From: Planctomycetota bacterium
GTDB taxonomy: Bacteria > Planctomycetota > PLA2
Assembly: GCA_023150495.1 (NCBI GenBank)
Contig: JAKLKT010000039.1
Location: 1-12,330 of the forward strand
Length of the DNA: 12,330 nucleotides
Direction of reading: 5' to 3'
Positions 1-6,245 of the stretch are shown one piece after another; positions within the stretch are counted from its first letter, which is position 1; the number at the start of each line of letters is the position of its first letter. Under the pieces are notes generated by a model. It ran no database searches, was not told the origin of the DNA, and was given only the letters and a program-made list of their open reading frames with translations. Both the position numbers and the translations under genes were made by a program.

Positions 1-2234
1 CGCTTGAAGCCGACGGAGACCGTGGCGGTGCCGTCCTTGGCCTGCTTGATGAAGGTCTCGATGATGCGGTCGTTGGAGATGATCCCGCCGATCCGGCGCA
101 GCGAGTCCTTCACGAAGGACTTGCTCTTGAACGAGCCCTTGTCGTAGAGCTCCTCGAGGGCGATCTCCTCCGGCGTCATGTACTTCTTCCGGTTCGACGT
201 CGTGTCCGAGACCGGGTCGCCGTTCGCGTCGAGGAGGATCCGGTCGGCGCCGACGCGGCCCTCGACCGAGAGGAGCGTCGCGTTGAGCTCCGCGTTGGTC
301 GGCATGTTCCAGGTGAACAGGATGTCGTCCTTCGCGATGATGCCGAGGACGCTGTCGCCTTCGTAGTCCGGGTTGCGGCTGTACGTCGCGTTCGGATCGT
401 CGCCGTTGAGCATCGCCGTCTCGCCGTTCTCGTCGATGTAGCGGATGTTCCCGGTCAGGCGCACCTTCTCCGTGCCCACGATCGTGAGCCGCCCGTTGAG
501 GTCGCCCTCCATGCTGAGGATGCGGCCGTCGATGAAGATCATCCCGCTGTGCTCGTCGACCCACAGCATGTCGTAGCCGAGGGGCACGCCCGGCTGGTAC
601 ACCGTGTTCGTCGTCGTCTCGACCTTGTCCTCGTAGACCGGGACCTGGGTCGTCACGTCGACGAGCTTCTGCTCATACACGGGCTGCGTCTCGTAGTAGG
701 TCTCGGTCCTGTAGACGGGCACCTGGCGCGTCCGGTCGACCCACTGGAAGCCGTCCGCGACCTGCACCTGGCGCGTGCGCGTCTCGGTGGTCGTACCGAC
801 CTGCACCTGCTCCTGCACCGTGTAGGTCTCGGTGTTGTAGCCGCTGACGTACGTCTCCTCGACCTCGTACTGCTCGGTCACCCACTGGTACTCGCCGAGG
901 ACGCCGTCGCCGCCGACCGTCGTGCCGCCGCCGGCATCGCCGGCGCTGCCGTAGGGGACGAAGACTTTCACCTGGCGCGTCTTCGTGACCGTGCGGGTGC
1001 TGTAGATCGGGACCTGCCTCGTCTTCGTGACGTTCTGCATCTGGTAGACCGGCGTCGTCACCGTGTAGGTCTCCGTCACGGTCTTGTAGATCGTCTCCTT
1101 CACCTTGTAGGTCTCGGTGTCGTAGTGGTCGATCACCTGGCGGGTCATCGCGACCTGCTGCGTTCCCACCTGCACGTTCTGCATGACCTGCGTCGTCTGC
1201 GGGGTGTACCCCGTGAGGACCTTGGTCGTGGTCGTCTTCGTGATCGTGTCCCACCGCGGCTTCGTGTAGGGCTTGATCCGCACCTGCCCCTTGTTGAAGA
1301 AGAGGACCTCGGCGTCGAGGCCGGGCTGGCCGACGTAGAGATTGGACTTGGCCTTCAGGTCCTCGAAGTCGACCTTGTCGAGCGCGATCGGCGTGGCGTC
1401 CGGGTTCGCGTCAGCGAGGTACGTGTTCTCCGGGCTGGCGCCGGAGGAATACGAGAAGCCGTCGACCGCGGAGACCGTGTCCTGGTACCGCCCGTTCGGG
1501 AAGTAGAAGGAGAGGTCGGCGTTCGTGTGGATGAGCCCGAGCGGGGCGCCCGACACGCCGAGCGTGTGCTGGTTCTGGAAGAACACGTACGAGCTGAACG
1601 GCTGCGTCTCGCGCACGAGCGCCGAGATGAGGCGCACCGTGTCGCCCGCGCGGCCGGCGGCCTCGAGGACGAAGTAGCGGTCCGAGTCGCCGAACGGATC
1701 GATGTCCGTGATCTCGTTGCCGCGGAGCTTCTGGAGCCGCTTGATGTAGTCGCGCCCGCGGTAGACGCGGACGCCCGTGTTCTCGATGAAGCCGTGGACG
1801 ACGCCATCGGGGTCGTCGAGCCAGCTCTCGCCGTCCGCGTTGGTGGGGACGGAGGGCTCGGCCGTCGTGGTCGTCGTGGTCGACGTCTTGCCGCCTCCCT
1901 GGCCCTGGCTCGTCGTGGTCGTCGTCGTGGTGGTCGTCGTCCGCACCCCGTCGGCCGCGGTGCCGCCGAACTGGCCGGCGATCGCGTCGCGGAGCGCGAG
2001 GTTCTGGTTGGAGTCGTCGTAGGCGCTCGTGTTGACGACGTTCATCGCCAGGTGGATCTGGGCGAATGCGTCGTTGTACGCCTGGGTCTCGTTCTCCATC
2101 ACGCGGTGGTGCCGCGTCTCGGTCACCACCCGACTGGATCCGAGGAGCGCAAGCCCGGCGATCGCCGTCGCGATGAAGACCACGACGAGCAGGATCGTTC
2201 CCCTTTCGGCCCGCTCCCTTCGCGCGCTTCCCAT
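1..2234 (-). CDS. PilX-like pseudopilin with DUF4900-type passenger and YTV-like repeats (partial, 3' end outside window)
   Basis: The frame is open for 744 codons from ATG 2234-2232 and leaves the window without a stop, so the C-terminus is missing. The start is preceded by GAGGGA about 3 bases away. Residues 1-11 are basic and 12-34 form one hydrophobic helix (RGTILLVVVFIATAIAGLAL), as in PilX N-terminal domains; the Glu5 of major pilins is absent. A Thr-rich linker covers about residues 99-124. Residues about 210-320 (SYVFFQNQHTLG, GLIHTNADLSFYF, SNLYVGQPGLDAEV) and 555-720 (GMIFIDGRI, GRLTIVGTEKVRLTGNIRY, DSVLGIIAKDDI) resemble the DUF4900-like passenger of PilX-type proteins. Between them, residues about 325-550 are imperfect repeats rich in Thr, Val, Tyr and Gln (TKTRQVPIY, RTRQVPVYRTETY), resembling planctomycete YTV repeats. 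It is probably a minor pseudopilin or a surface protein of a type II/IV filament system. Family placement is from memory of motifs. Confidence 0.85.
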   Translation of the reverse strand, partial: MGSARRERAERGTILLVVVFIATAIAGLALLGSSRVVTETRHHRVMENETQAYNDAFAQIHLAMNVVNTSAYDDSNQNLALRDAIAGQFGGTAADGVRTTTTTTTTTTSQGQGGGKTSTTTTTTAEPSVPTNADGESWLDDPDGVVHGFIENTGVRVYRGRDYIKRLQKLRGNEITDIDPFGDSDRYFVLEAAGRAGDTVRLISALVRETQPFSSYVFFQNQHTLGVSGAPLGLIHTNADLSFYFPNGRYQDTVSAVDGFSYSSGASPENTYLADANPDATPIALDKVDFEDLKAKSNLYVGQPGLDAEVLFFNKGQVRIKPYTKPRWDTITKTTTTKVLTGYTPQTTQVMQNVQVGTQQVAMTRQVIDHYDTETYKVKETIYKTVTETYTVTTPVYQMQNVTKTRQVPIYSTRTVTKTRQVKVFVPYGSAGDAGGGTTVGGDGVLGEYQWVTEQYEVEETYVSGYNTETYTVQEQVQVGTTTETRTRQVQVADGFQWVDRTRQVPVYRTETYYETQPVYEQKLVDVTTQVPVYEDKVETTTNTVYQPGVPLGYDMLWVDEHSGMIFIDGRILSMEGDLNGRLTIVGTEKVRLTGNIRYIDENGETAMLNGDDPNATYSRNPDYEGDSVLGIIAKDDILFTWNMPTNAELNATLLSVEGRVGADRILLDANGDPVSDTTSNRKKYMTPEEIALEELYDKGSFKSKSFVKDSLRRIGGIISNDRIIETFIKQAKDGTATVSVGFK
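1863..1940 (-). repeat. Poly-threonine codon tracts (ACG/ACC) in the pseudopilin-like gene
   Basis: Two runs of Thr codons encode ten Thr (1911-1940) and six to seven Thr (about 1863-1883), separated by a Gly/Gln/Lys linker. They make a low-complexity stalk between the N-terminal helix region and the passenger. Mixed ACG/ACC codons make the DNA an imperfect GTC/GTG repeat. In the protein it is probably an extended, possibly glycosylated linker; that is inference. Confidence 0.8.
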
Positions 2235-2519
2235 GGTTCCCTCGTTTCGATCCGCGGATCCCGATCGCCCCCAACCCCGAGGGCCCCATCGATCCACGGC
2301 TGTCTCGACACTACGCCAGCAGGTGGGGCAAGCAACGCGCGCGTCAAGCGGATCGTGGCTATCGCGCGCCGGTGAGACACTTTGAGGCCAATCCGAGCGA
2401 GCCTGCAACTAAAGCCCCTGCAGTACCTCGGCTCCCTAGGTACCTAGCGGCGCACAGCAGCCACGGTCGAAGGGCATCTTGACGCCCGCGCGCGCCGCAC
2501 AAGAATGGGAGGCCTGTCG
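2235..2519. other. Divergent intergenic region between the pseudopilin-like gene and the CPIC-protein gene
   Basis: This gap must hold the promoters of two divergent genes. On the minus strand a weak candidate is TTGCTT (2335-2330), a 16-base spacer, then TAGTGT (2313-2308), about 70 bases before the start at 2234. At 2436-2447 lies a perfect 12-bp palindrome, CTAGGTACCTAG. It is nested in a wider inverted repeat: GTACCT from 2423 and AGGTAC ending at 2443, with a 9-base spacer. This could be a regulator site for the plus-strand metal-related genes, but I do not recognise it as a Fur or Zur box. TTGACG at 2479-2484 has no convincing -10 partner. No gene is supported here. Confidence 0.4.
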
Positions 2520-2879
2520 ATGCGACGCATGTGGCTCCAGGCGCTCGTCCTCTGCGCGTTCCTCGCGAGGGTCGCGCTGCCGGCGCTCCACTTCCACGGC
2601 GAAGAGGGGGGGCGCGGGGGGGAGTGCCACGGCCACCGCCACGACGCGGAGCACGTTCCCGCCGAGGGCCCCGCGGCCGCCGCCGACGAGCCCGCGTGCC
2701 CGATCTGCGAGATCCTTGCGACGAAGGTGCAGGGCGTCGCGCCCGAGCCGCCGCCTGCGGAGGCCGCGACGCGCCCCGTCGCCATCGCCTCCGCGCGCAT
2801 CGGCGCCTCAGCGCCGCGGAGCGCGGAGTTCTCCTTCGTCGGTTCCCCCCGCGGCCCCCCTCCTTCCTCGCCCGCCTGA
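2520..2879 (+). CDS. Small exported His-rich protein with CPIC motif (DUF2946-like)
   Basis: A 119-residue protein. I chose ATG 2520 because GGGAGG at 2507-2512 sits 7 bases upstream; an in-frame ATG at 2505 would overlap that site. Residues 1-22 look like a signal peptide or membrane helix (MRRMWLQALVLCAFLARVAL). Then comes a His-rich segment with HFH at 24-26 and CHGHRH at 36-41. A Cys pair follows at 60 and 63 (ACPICEILA), then a Pro/Ala-rich tail ending RGPPPSSPA. Small proteins of this layout, loosely DUF2946-like, are often encoded beside outer-membrane metal or TonB-linked transport genes. A metal-binding periplasmic role fits the His/Cys content and the downstream barrel gene, but is inference. 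No enzyme motif is seen. The porin-like gene starts 105 bases downstream on the same strand, so co-transcription is likely. Confidence 0.72.
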   Translation: MRRMWLQALVLCAFLARVALPALHFHGEEGGRGGECHGHRHDAEHVPAEGPAAAADEPACPICEILATKVQGVAPEPPPAEAATRPVAIASARIGASAPRSAEFSFVGSPRGPPPSSPA

Positions 2880-2984
2880 TCCGCGCAGCGAGGGGGCCCC
2901 GCCCCAGATCCGTCCGTTGATCCGGCTTGTCGCCGTCGCCGCGCGGGAGGTCCGTTTTCCCGGCACGAGACGAGCGAGGAGATC

Positions 2985-4334
2985 ATGCGGATCCTGTTTT
3001 CGATCGCGTTCGCGGCGCTTGCCGCGTGGGCAGACGATGCGGAGGAGTGGAAGAGGCAGCTCGAGGCCGAGCGGAAGGCGCGCGAGGCCGACCGGCAGGA
3101 GTTCGAGCGGCGGCTCAGGGCGCTCGAGTCGCAGAAGAACGAGGGGCTGCGGACGGAGGTCGAGCGCTACCTCGAGGAGCACGGGCTCGCCGAGCCGGCG
3201 CACGAGGAGCACGGCGGCCTCGGGAGCCTGATCGACATCTCGGCGATCCTCGACGTGACGGTCGGCGGCTCGACCGCGACCGACGAGGCGCTCCAGGAGA
3301 TCAACCTCGGCGACCACGATCCCAGGGTGCGCGGGTTCAACGTGCGGAACGAGGAGCTCGTGATCTCGGCCGAGGTCGGCGCGTGCTTCCAGGCGCTTCT
3401 CGACGTCGTCTACAAGCTGAGCGAGGAGGGGGAGAGCGAGTTCGAGATCGAGGACGCTTGGATCCTGACGACGGCGCTCCCCGCGGGCCTCCAGGTGAAG
3501 GCGGGGCAGTTCCTCACGGAGTTCGGGCGGTCGAACCCCCTGCACCCCCACGCATGGGAGTTCCTGAACCAGCCCGTCATCCTCGGCCGCGTGTTCGGCG
3601 GCGACGGCTGGCGCGGCCAGGGCGCGCGCCTCTCCTGGACCGCGCCGTTCCCGCTCACGGCGCTCGTCGGCGCGCAGAACGCGCGCGGCGAGACGCAGGC
3701 GGCGTTCCTCGGCGAGGAGGGCGGGACGGTCGGGGACTACACCCTCGGGGAGCAGGCGTTCGGGAGCCTCGCCGACCTCGCGTGGAACGCGCGGATCGAG
3801 GCGAGCCACGAGTTCGCCGCGTGGCGCGGGACGCTCTCGGGGCTCCTCGGGCTCTCGTTCGGGTACGGCCCGAACGGGACCGGCGCGGACGCGGACACGG
3901 CGATCTACGGCGTCGACCTCTACCTGAAGTGGAGGCCCGAGACGACCGACGCGGGCTGGCCCTTCGTCGCGTGGCAGAGCGAGGTGGTCTTCCGCGACTA
4001 CGAGGCGGCCGCGCAGGCCGATCCCGTGGCGCTGCCGGCGGCGACGTACGAGGACTGGGGTTTCTACACCCAGGTCGTCTGGGCGTTCCGGCGGCCCTGG
4101 ACCGCGGGCGTCCGCTACGACTTCGCGTCGAGCGACGGCGCCTACGCGGGCGACGCGGACCGCGTGAGCGTCGCGCTCACCTACTGGGCGAGCGAGCAGG
4201 CGCGCATCCGGCTGCAGGTCAACTGGGACCACGTCGACGGCCTCGGTCTAGCCGTGCCCGGCGCGAGCGACCGGGCGTTCAGCGTCTGGATCAACATCAA
4301 CGTGGCGCTCGGCGGGCATGGCGCCCATGAGTGA
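2985..4334 (+). CDS. Porin-like outer-membrane beta-barrel protein
   Basis: A 449-residue protein starting at ATG 2985, with GAGGAG about 4 bases upstream. Residues 1-16 are a short signal peptide with a likely cleavage after AWA (MRILFSIAFAALAAWA|DD). Residues about 17-70 are highly charged and heptad-like (EEWKRQLEAERKAREADRQ), a probable periplasmic coiled coil. From about residue 80 the sequence alternates short beta-like segments with Gly/Asp turns. It carries the string TALPAGLQVKAGQFLTEFGR followed by NPLHPHAWEF and VFGGDGWRGQGARLSW, typical of porin-like barrels, sometimes near metal genes, that conserve a His-Pro-His stretch after an R-x-N. Closing strands (AGVRYDF, DRVSVALTYW, RIRLQVNWD) fit a barrel; the last residue is not aromatic. 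The coiled coil plus barrel recalls OmpO/OmpP-type layout. Substrate is unknown; the His-rich neighbour suggests a divalent metal. Confidence 0.75.
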   Translation: MRILFSIAFAALAAWADDAEEWKRQLEAERKAREADRQEFERRLRALESQKNEGLRTEVERYLEEHGLAEPAHEEHGGLGSLIDISAILDVTVGGSTATDEALQEINLGDHDPRVRGFNVRNEELVISAEVGACFQALLDVVYKLSEEGESEFEIEDAWILTTALPAGLQVKAGQFLTEFGRSNPLHPHAWEFLNQPVILGRVFGGDGWRGQGARLSWTAPFPLTALVGAQNARGETQAAFLGEEGGTVGDYTLGEQAFGSLADLAWNARIEASHEFAAWRGTLSGLLGLSFGYGPNGTGADADTAIYGVDLYLKWRPETTDAGWPFVAWQSEVVFRDYEAAAQADPVALPAATYEDWGFYTQVVWAFRRPWTAGVRYDFASSDGAYAGDADRVSVALTYWASEQARIRLQVNWDHVDGLGLAVPGASDRAFSVWININVALGGHGAHE

Positions 4335-4348
4335 CCGCGCCGGGGGCG

Positions 4349-4376
4349 GGGGGTGCGGAACGGGTCCCGCACCCCC
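4349..4376. terminator. GC-rich hairpin after the porin-like gene
   Basis: GGGGGTGCGG (4349-4358) pairs perfectly with CCGCACCCCC (4367-4376) around an 8-base loop, 14 bases after the stop at 4334. There is no U-run, so an intrinsic terminator is not proven. It lies between two convergent genes and could stop or shield transcripts from both sides. Confidence 0.5.
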
Positions 4377-4396
4377 GGCGGCCGCAAGCCCCGGCC

Positions 4397-4437
4397 GGTC
4401 AACGGGTTGCGCGCCTGCCGCACGTCAGCCGTTGACC
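4397..4437 (-). terminator. Inverted repeat at the 3' end of acr3-arsC
   Basis: GGTCAACGG (4397-4405) and CCGTTGACC (4429-4437) are perfect 9-bp complements separated by 23 bases. The right arm encodes the last residues (LVN and G) of the fusion protein and the stop at 4427-4425 lies in the loop. No U-tract follows on the minus strand. It is a candidate terminator or mRNA 3' stabiliser. Confidence 0.4.
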
Positions 4438-5882
4438 AGCCGGGCCACCGCGGAGCGGATCTCGTCGCGGACGCGGCGGACGCCCGCGGCGTCCATGTCG
4501 CGCGGGTCGTCGATCCGCCAGTCCTCGCGGCGCTTCGCCGGCACCGCGGGGCATGCGTCGCCGCAGCCCATCGTCACAAGGGCGTCGAACTCGACCCGCG
4601 GCAGCTCGTCCACGGACTTCGAGCGGTGCGCCGTCAGGTCGTAGCCCACCTCGCGCATCGCCTCGACCGCCTTCGGGTTCACGCGGCCCGAGGGGCGCGA
4701 GCCCGCGCTCCACGCCTCCGCGCCGAGCATCCGCGCGAACGCCTCCGCCATCTGGCTGCGGTTGCTGTTCTCGACGCACACGAAGAGGAGCCGCAAGGGC
4801 CGGGTTCCCGGAGCCCTCCCGAATCTGCCGCGGAAGCGGAGCGCCACGTTCACGAGGCCCACGAGCACCGGCACCTCCACGAGCGGGCCGATCACCGTCG
4901 CGAACGCCACGTCGGAGTCGAGGCCGAAGACGGCGATCGCCACCGCGATCGCGAGCTCGAAGTTGTTGCTCGCCGCCGTGAACGAGAGCGCCGCCGTCTT
5001 CCCGTAGTCCGCGCCCGCCTTTTGCCCCATCCGGAACGACACGAGGAACATGAGCACGAAGTAGACGAGCAGCGGCAGCGCGATCCGCGCGACGTCGAAG
5101 GGGATCCTGACGATCGTCTCGCCCTTCAGGCTGAACATCACGACGATCGTGAAGAGGAGCGCCACGAGCGTGGCCGGGCCGATCCTCGGCAGGAACGCCG
5201 CCTCGTACCACGCGCGGCCCTTGGCGCGCAGCGCGAGGAACCGCGTGGCCATGCCCGCCGCGAACGGGATCCCGAGGTAGATCGCGACGCTTCTCGCGAT
5301 CTCGCCCATGCTCACGTCCACCACGCGGCCCTGAAGCCCGAAGAGCGGCGGCAGCAGCGCGAGGAAGACGTACGCGTAGATCCCGTAGAAGAGCACCTGG
5401 AAGATGCTGTTCATCGCCACGAGCCCGGCGGCGTACTCCGTGTCGCCCTCCGCGAGCTCGTTCCAGACGATCACCATCGCGATGCAGCGCGCGAGCCCCG
5501 TGAGGATGAGCCCCGCCATGTAGCCCGGGTGGTCCGGCAGCATAAGCACCGCGAGCGCGAACATCAGCGCGGGGCCGATGAGCCAGTTCTGCGCGAGCGA
5601 GAGGAGGAGCACCCGCCGGTTCCGGAAGACGCGCGGCAGCTCCTCGTACTTCACCTTCGCGAGCGGCGGGTACATCATGAGGATGAGGCCGATCGCGATC
5701 GGGACGTTGGTCGTGCCCCACTGGAGGCTCCGGAGGAAGCGCTCGACGCCGGGGACGAGCCAGCCGAGGAGCACGCCCACGGCCATCGCGAGGAGGATCC
5801 AGACCGTCAGGTACCGGTCGAGGAACGCGAGCCCCGTGCGGCGGGGACAGGGGGGGGCTCCGGGGGCCGTCACGGGCAGCAT
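4425..5882 (-). CDS. Acr3 arsenite efflux permease fused to LMW-PTP-type arsenate reductase
   Basis: A 485-residue two-domain protein. Residues about 17-350 are an Acr3-family (BASS-fold) arsenite carrier with about ten membrane helices. It starts LAFLDRYLTVWILLAMAVG, has the transport-site Cys at 133 in GLARCIAMVIVWNELAEGD, the crossover string SNNFELAIAVAIAVFG and the late motif VIGPLVEVPVLVGLV. Residues about 361-485 are an LMW-PTP-type arsenate reductase: CX5R loop C369-VENSN-R375-S, possible relay cysteines C440 and C444 (TMGCGDACP), and acidic DDPRDMD near the end. Arsenate reduction would thus be tethered to arsenite export. ATG 5882 has AGAGAGG about 4 bases upstream and overlaps the arsR end by 13 bases, implying translational coupling. 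The first 15 residues (TAPGAPPCPRR) are not typical of Acr3, and residues 5-11 come from a dispersed GC-rich repeat. Similar fusions are known, for example in Mycobacterium. Confidence 0.93.
   Translation of the reverse strand: MLPVTAPGAPPCPRRTGLAFLDRYLTVWILLAMAVGVLLGWLVPGVERFLRSLQWGTTNVPIAIGLILMMYPPLAKVKYEELPRVFRNRRVLLLSLAQNWLIGPALMFALAVLMLPDHPGYMAGLILTGLARCIAMVIVWNELAEGDTEYAAGLVAMNSIFQVLFYGIYAYVFLALLPPLFGLQGRVVDVSMGEIARSVAIYLGIPFAAGMATRFLALRAKGRAWYEAAFLPRIGPATLVALLFTIVVMFSLKGETIVRIPFDVARIALPLLVYFVLMFLVSFRMGQKAGADYGKTAALSFTAASNNFELAIAVAIAVFGLDSDVAFATVIGPLVEVPVLVGLVNVALRFRGRFGRAPGTRPLRLLFVCVENSNRSQMAEAFARMLGAEAWSAGSRPSGRVNPKAVEAMREVGYDLTAHRSKSVDELPRVEFDALVTMGCGDACPAVPAKRREDWRIDDPRDMDAAGVRRVRDEIRSAVARLVNG
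5851..5869 (+). repeat. GC-rich repeat family, copy 1 (inside acr3-arsC)
   Basis: GGGGGGGCTCCGGGGGCCG is identical over 19 bases to the copy at 12257-12275 and to the complement of the one at 10880-10898. Here it lies within the acr3-arsC reading frame and encodes residues 5-11 on the opposite strand. Confidence 0.7.
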
Positions 5883-6202
5883 CCGCCTCTCTTCCGCAGC
5901 GTCCGGGCCTTCGCGGCGTCGCGCGCGAGCTGGGGCTCTTCGGAGCCGGCGAGGCAGGCGAGGAGCCGCCGCCGGAAGGCGGACCGCGCGGGCGCGAGGG
6001 AGTAGTGCGCCCATCTGCCGTCCTCGCGCACGGCGACGAGTCCCGCCTTCCTGAGCCGCGCGAGGTGGCGCGACGCCGCCGGCTGCCTCACGCCGAGGAT
6101 CGCCACCAGGTCGCCCACGCACGTCTCGCCCTCCGCGAGCACGCGGAGGATCCGGAGCCGCGTCGGGTCCGCGCACGCCTTCAGGAGCGCCGCCGCCTCC
6201 AT
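5870..6202 (-). CDS. arsR: ArsR/SmtB-family arsenic-responsive repressor
   Basis: A 110-residue winged-helix protein. The start is ATG 6202 because the family homology begins there (MEAAALLKACADPTRLRILRVLAEGE); frame upstream of it is low-complexity. The HTH is at about residues 29-52 (VGDLVAILGVRQPAASRHLARLRKAGLV) and the wing at 56-68 (VAVREDGRWAHYSL). The usual CxC arsenite motif of E. coli-type ArsR (ELCVCDL) is reduced to a single Cys28 in ETCVGDL. Other cysteines are C10, C83 and the adjacent pair C108-C109 near the C-terminus (RGGCCP). C-terminal vicinal cysteines serve as the As(III) site in Acidithiobacillus-type ArsR, so the same may hold here (inference). The gene ends inside the start of acr3-arsC, and its start codon overlaps the inverted repeat at 6201-6220, giving autoregulation. 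Confidence 0.93.
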   Translation of the reverse strand: MEAAALLKACADPTRLRILRVLAEGETCVGDLVAILGVRQPAASRHLARLRKAGLVAVREDGRWAHYSLAPARSAFRRRLLACLAGSEEPQLARDAAKARTLRKRGGCCP

Positions 6203-6220
6203 ATTCGTACGAGCGAATAT
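6201..6220. promoter_or_regulatory. Probable ArsR operator between arsR and the DinB-family gene
   Basis: ATATTCG (6201-6207) and CGAATAT (6214-6220) are a perfect 7-bp inverted repeat with 6 bases between. The AT-rich island stands out from the GC-rich surroundings and resembles ArsR operators with TTCG/CGAA half-sites. It covers the arsR start codon and a minus-strand -10 candidate (TATATT, 6221-6216). On the plus strand TATAAC (6218-6223) overlaps the right arm, so a bound repressor could block both directions. Confidence 0.72.
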
Positions 6221-6245
6221 AACCGGGGGCGCTACCATTTCTCCG

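Noticed and set aside
325..1260. Direct repeats in the pseudopilin-like gene considered as a CRISPR-like or tandem DNA array
   Set aside because: The periodicity is in the protein (Thr/Val/Tyr pattern) and the DNA copies are too divergent and irregular for an array.
549..2375. Long plus-strand open frame of 608 codons opposite the pseudopilin-like gene
   Set aside because: Its product is an Arg/Leu/Val/Asp-rich string without any domain. The minus frame has a signal-like helix, coherent beta-rich passenger and recognisable family strings.
2479..2507. TTGACG-N17-AAGAAT as a promoter for the CPIC-protein gene
   Set aside because: The -10 matches poorly and the transcript would begin after the Shine-Dalgarno sequence that decides the start.
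4353..6005. Plus-strand open frame of 550 codons opposite acr3-arsC and arsR
   Set aside because: It is low-complexity (Arg/His/Glu-rich) and antisense to two clearly recognised arsenic genes; an artefact of high GC.
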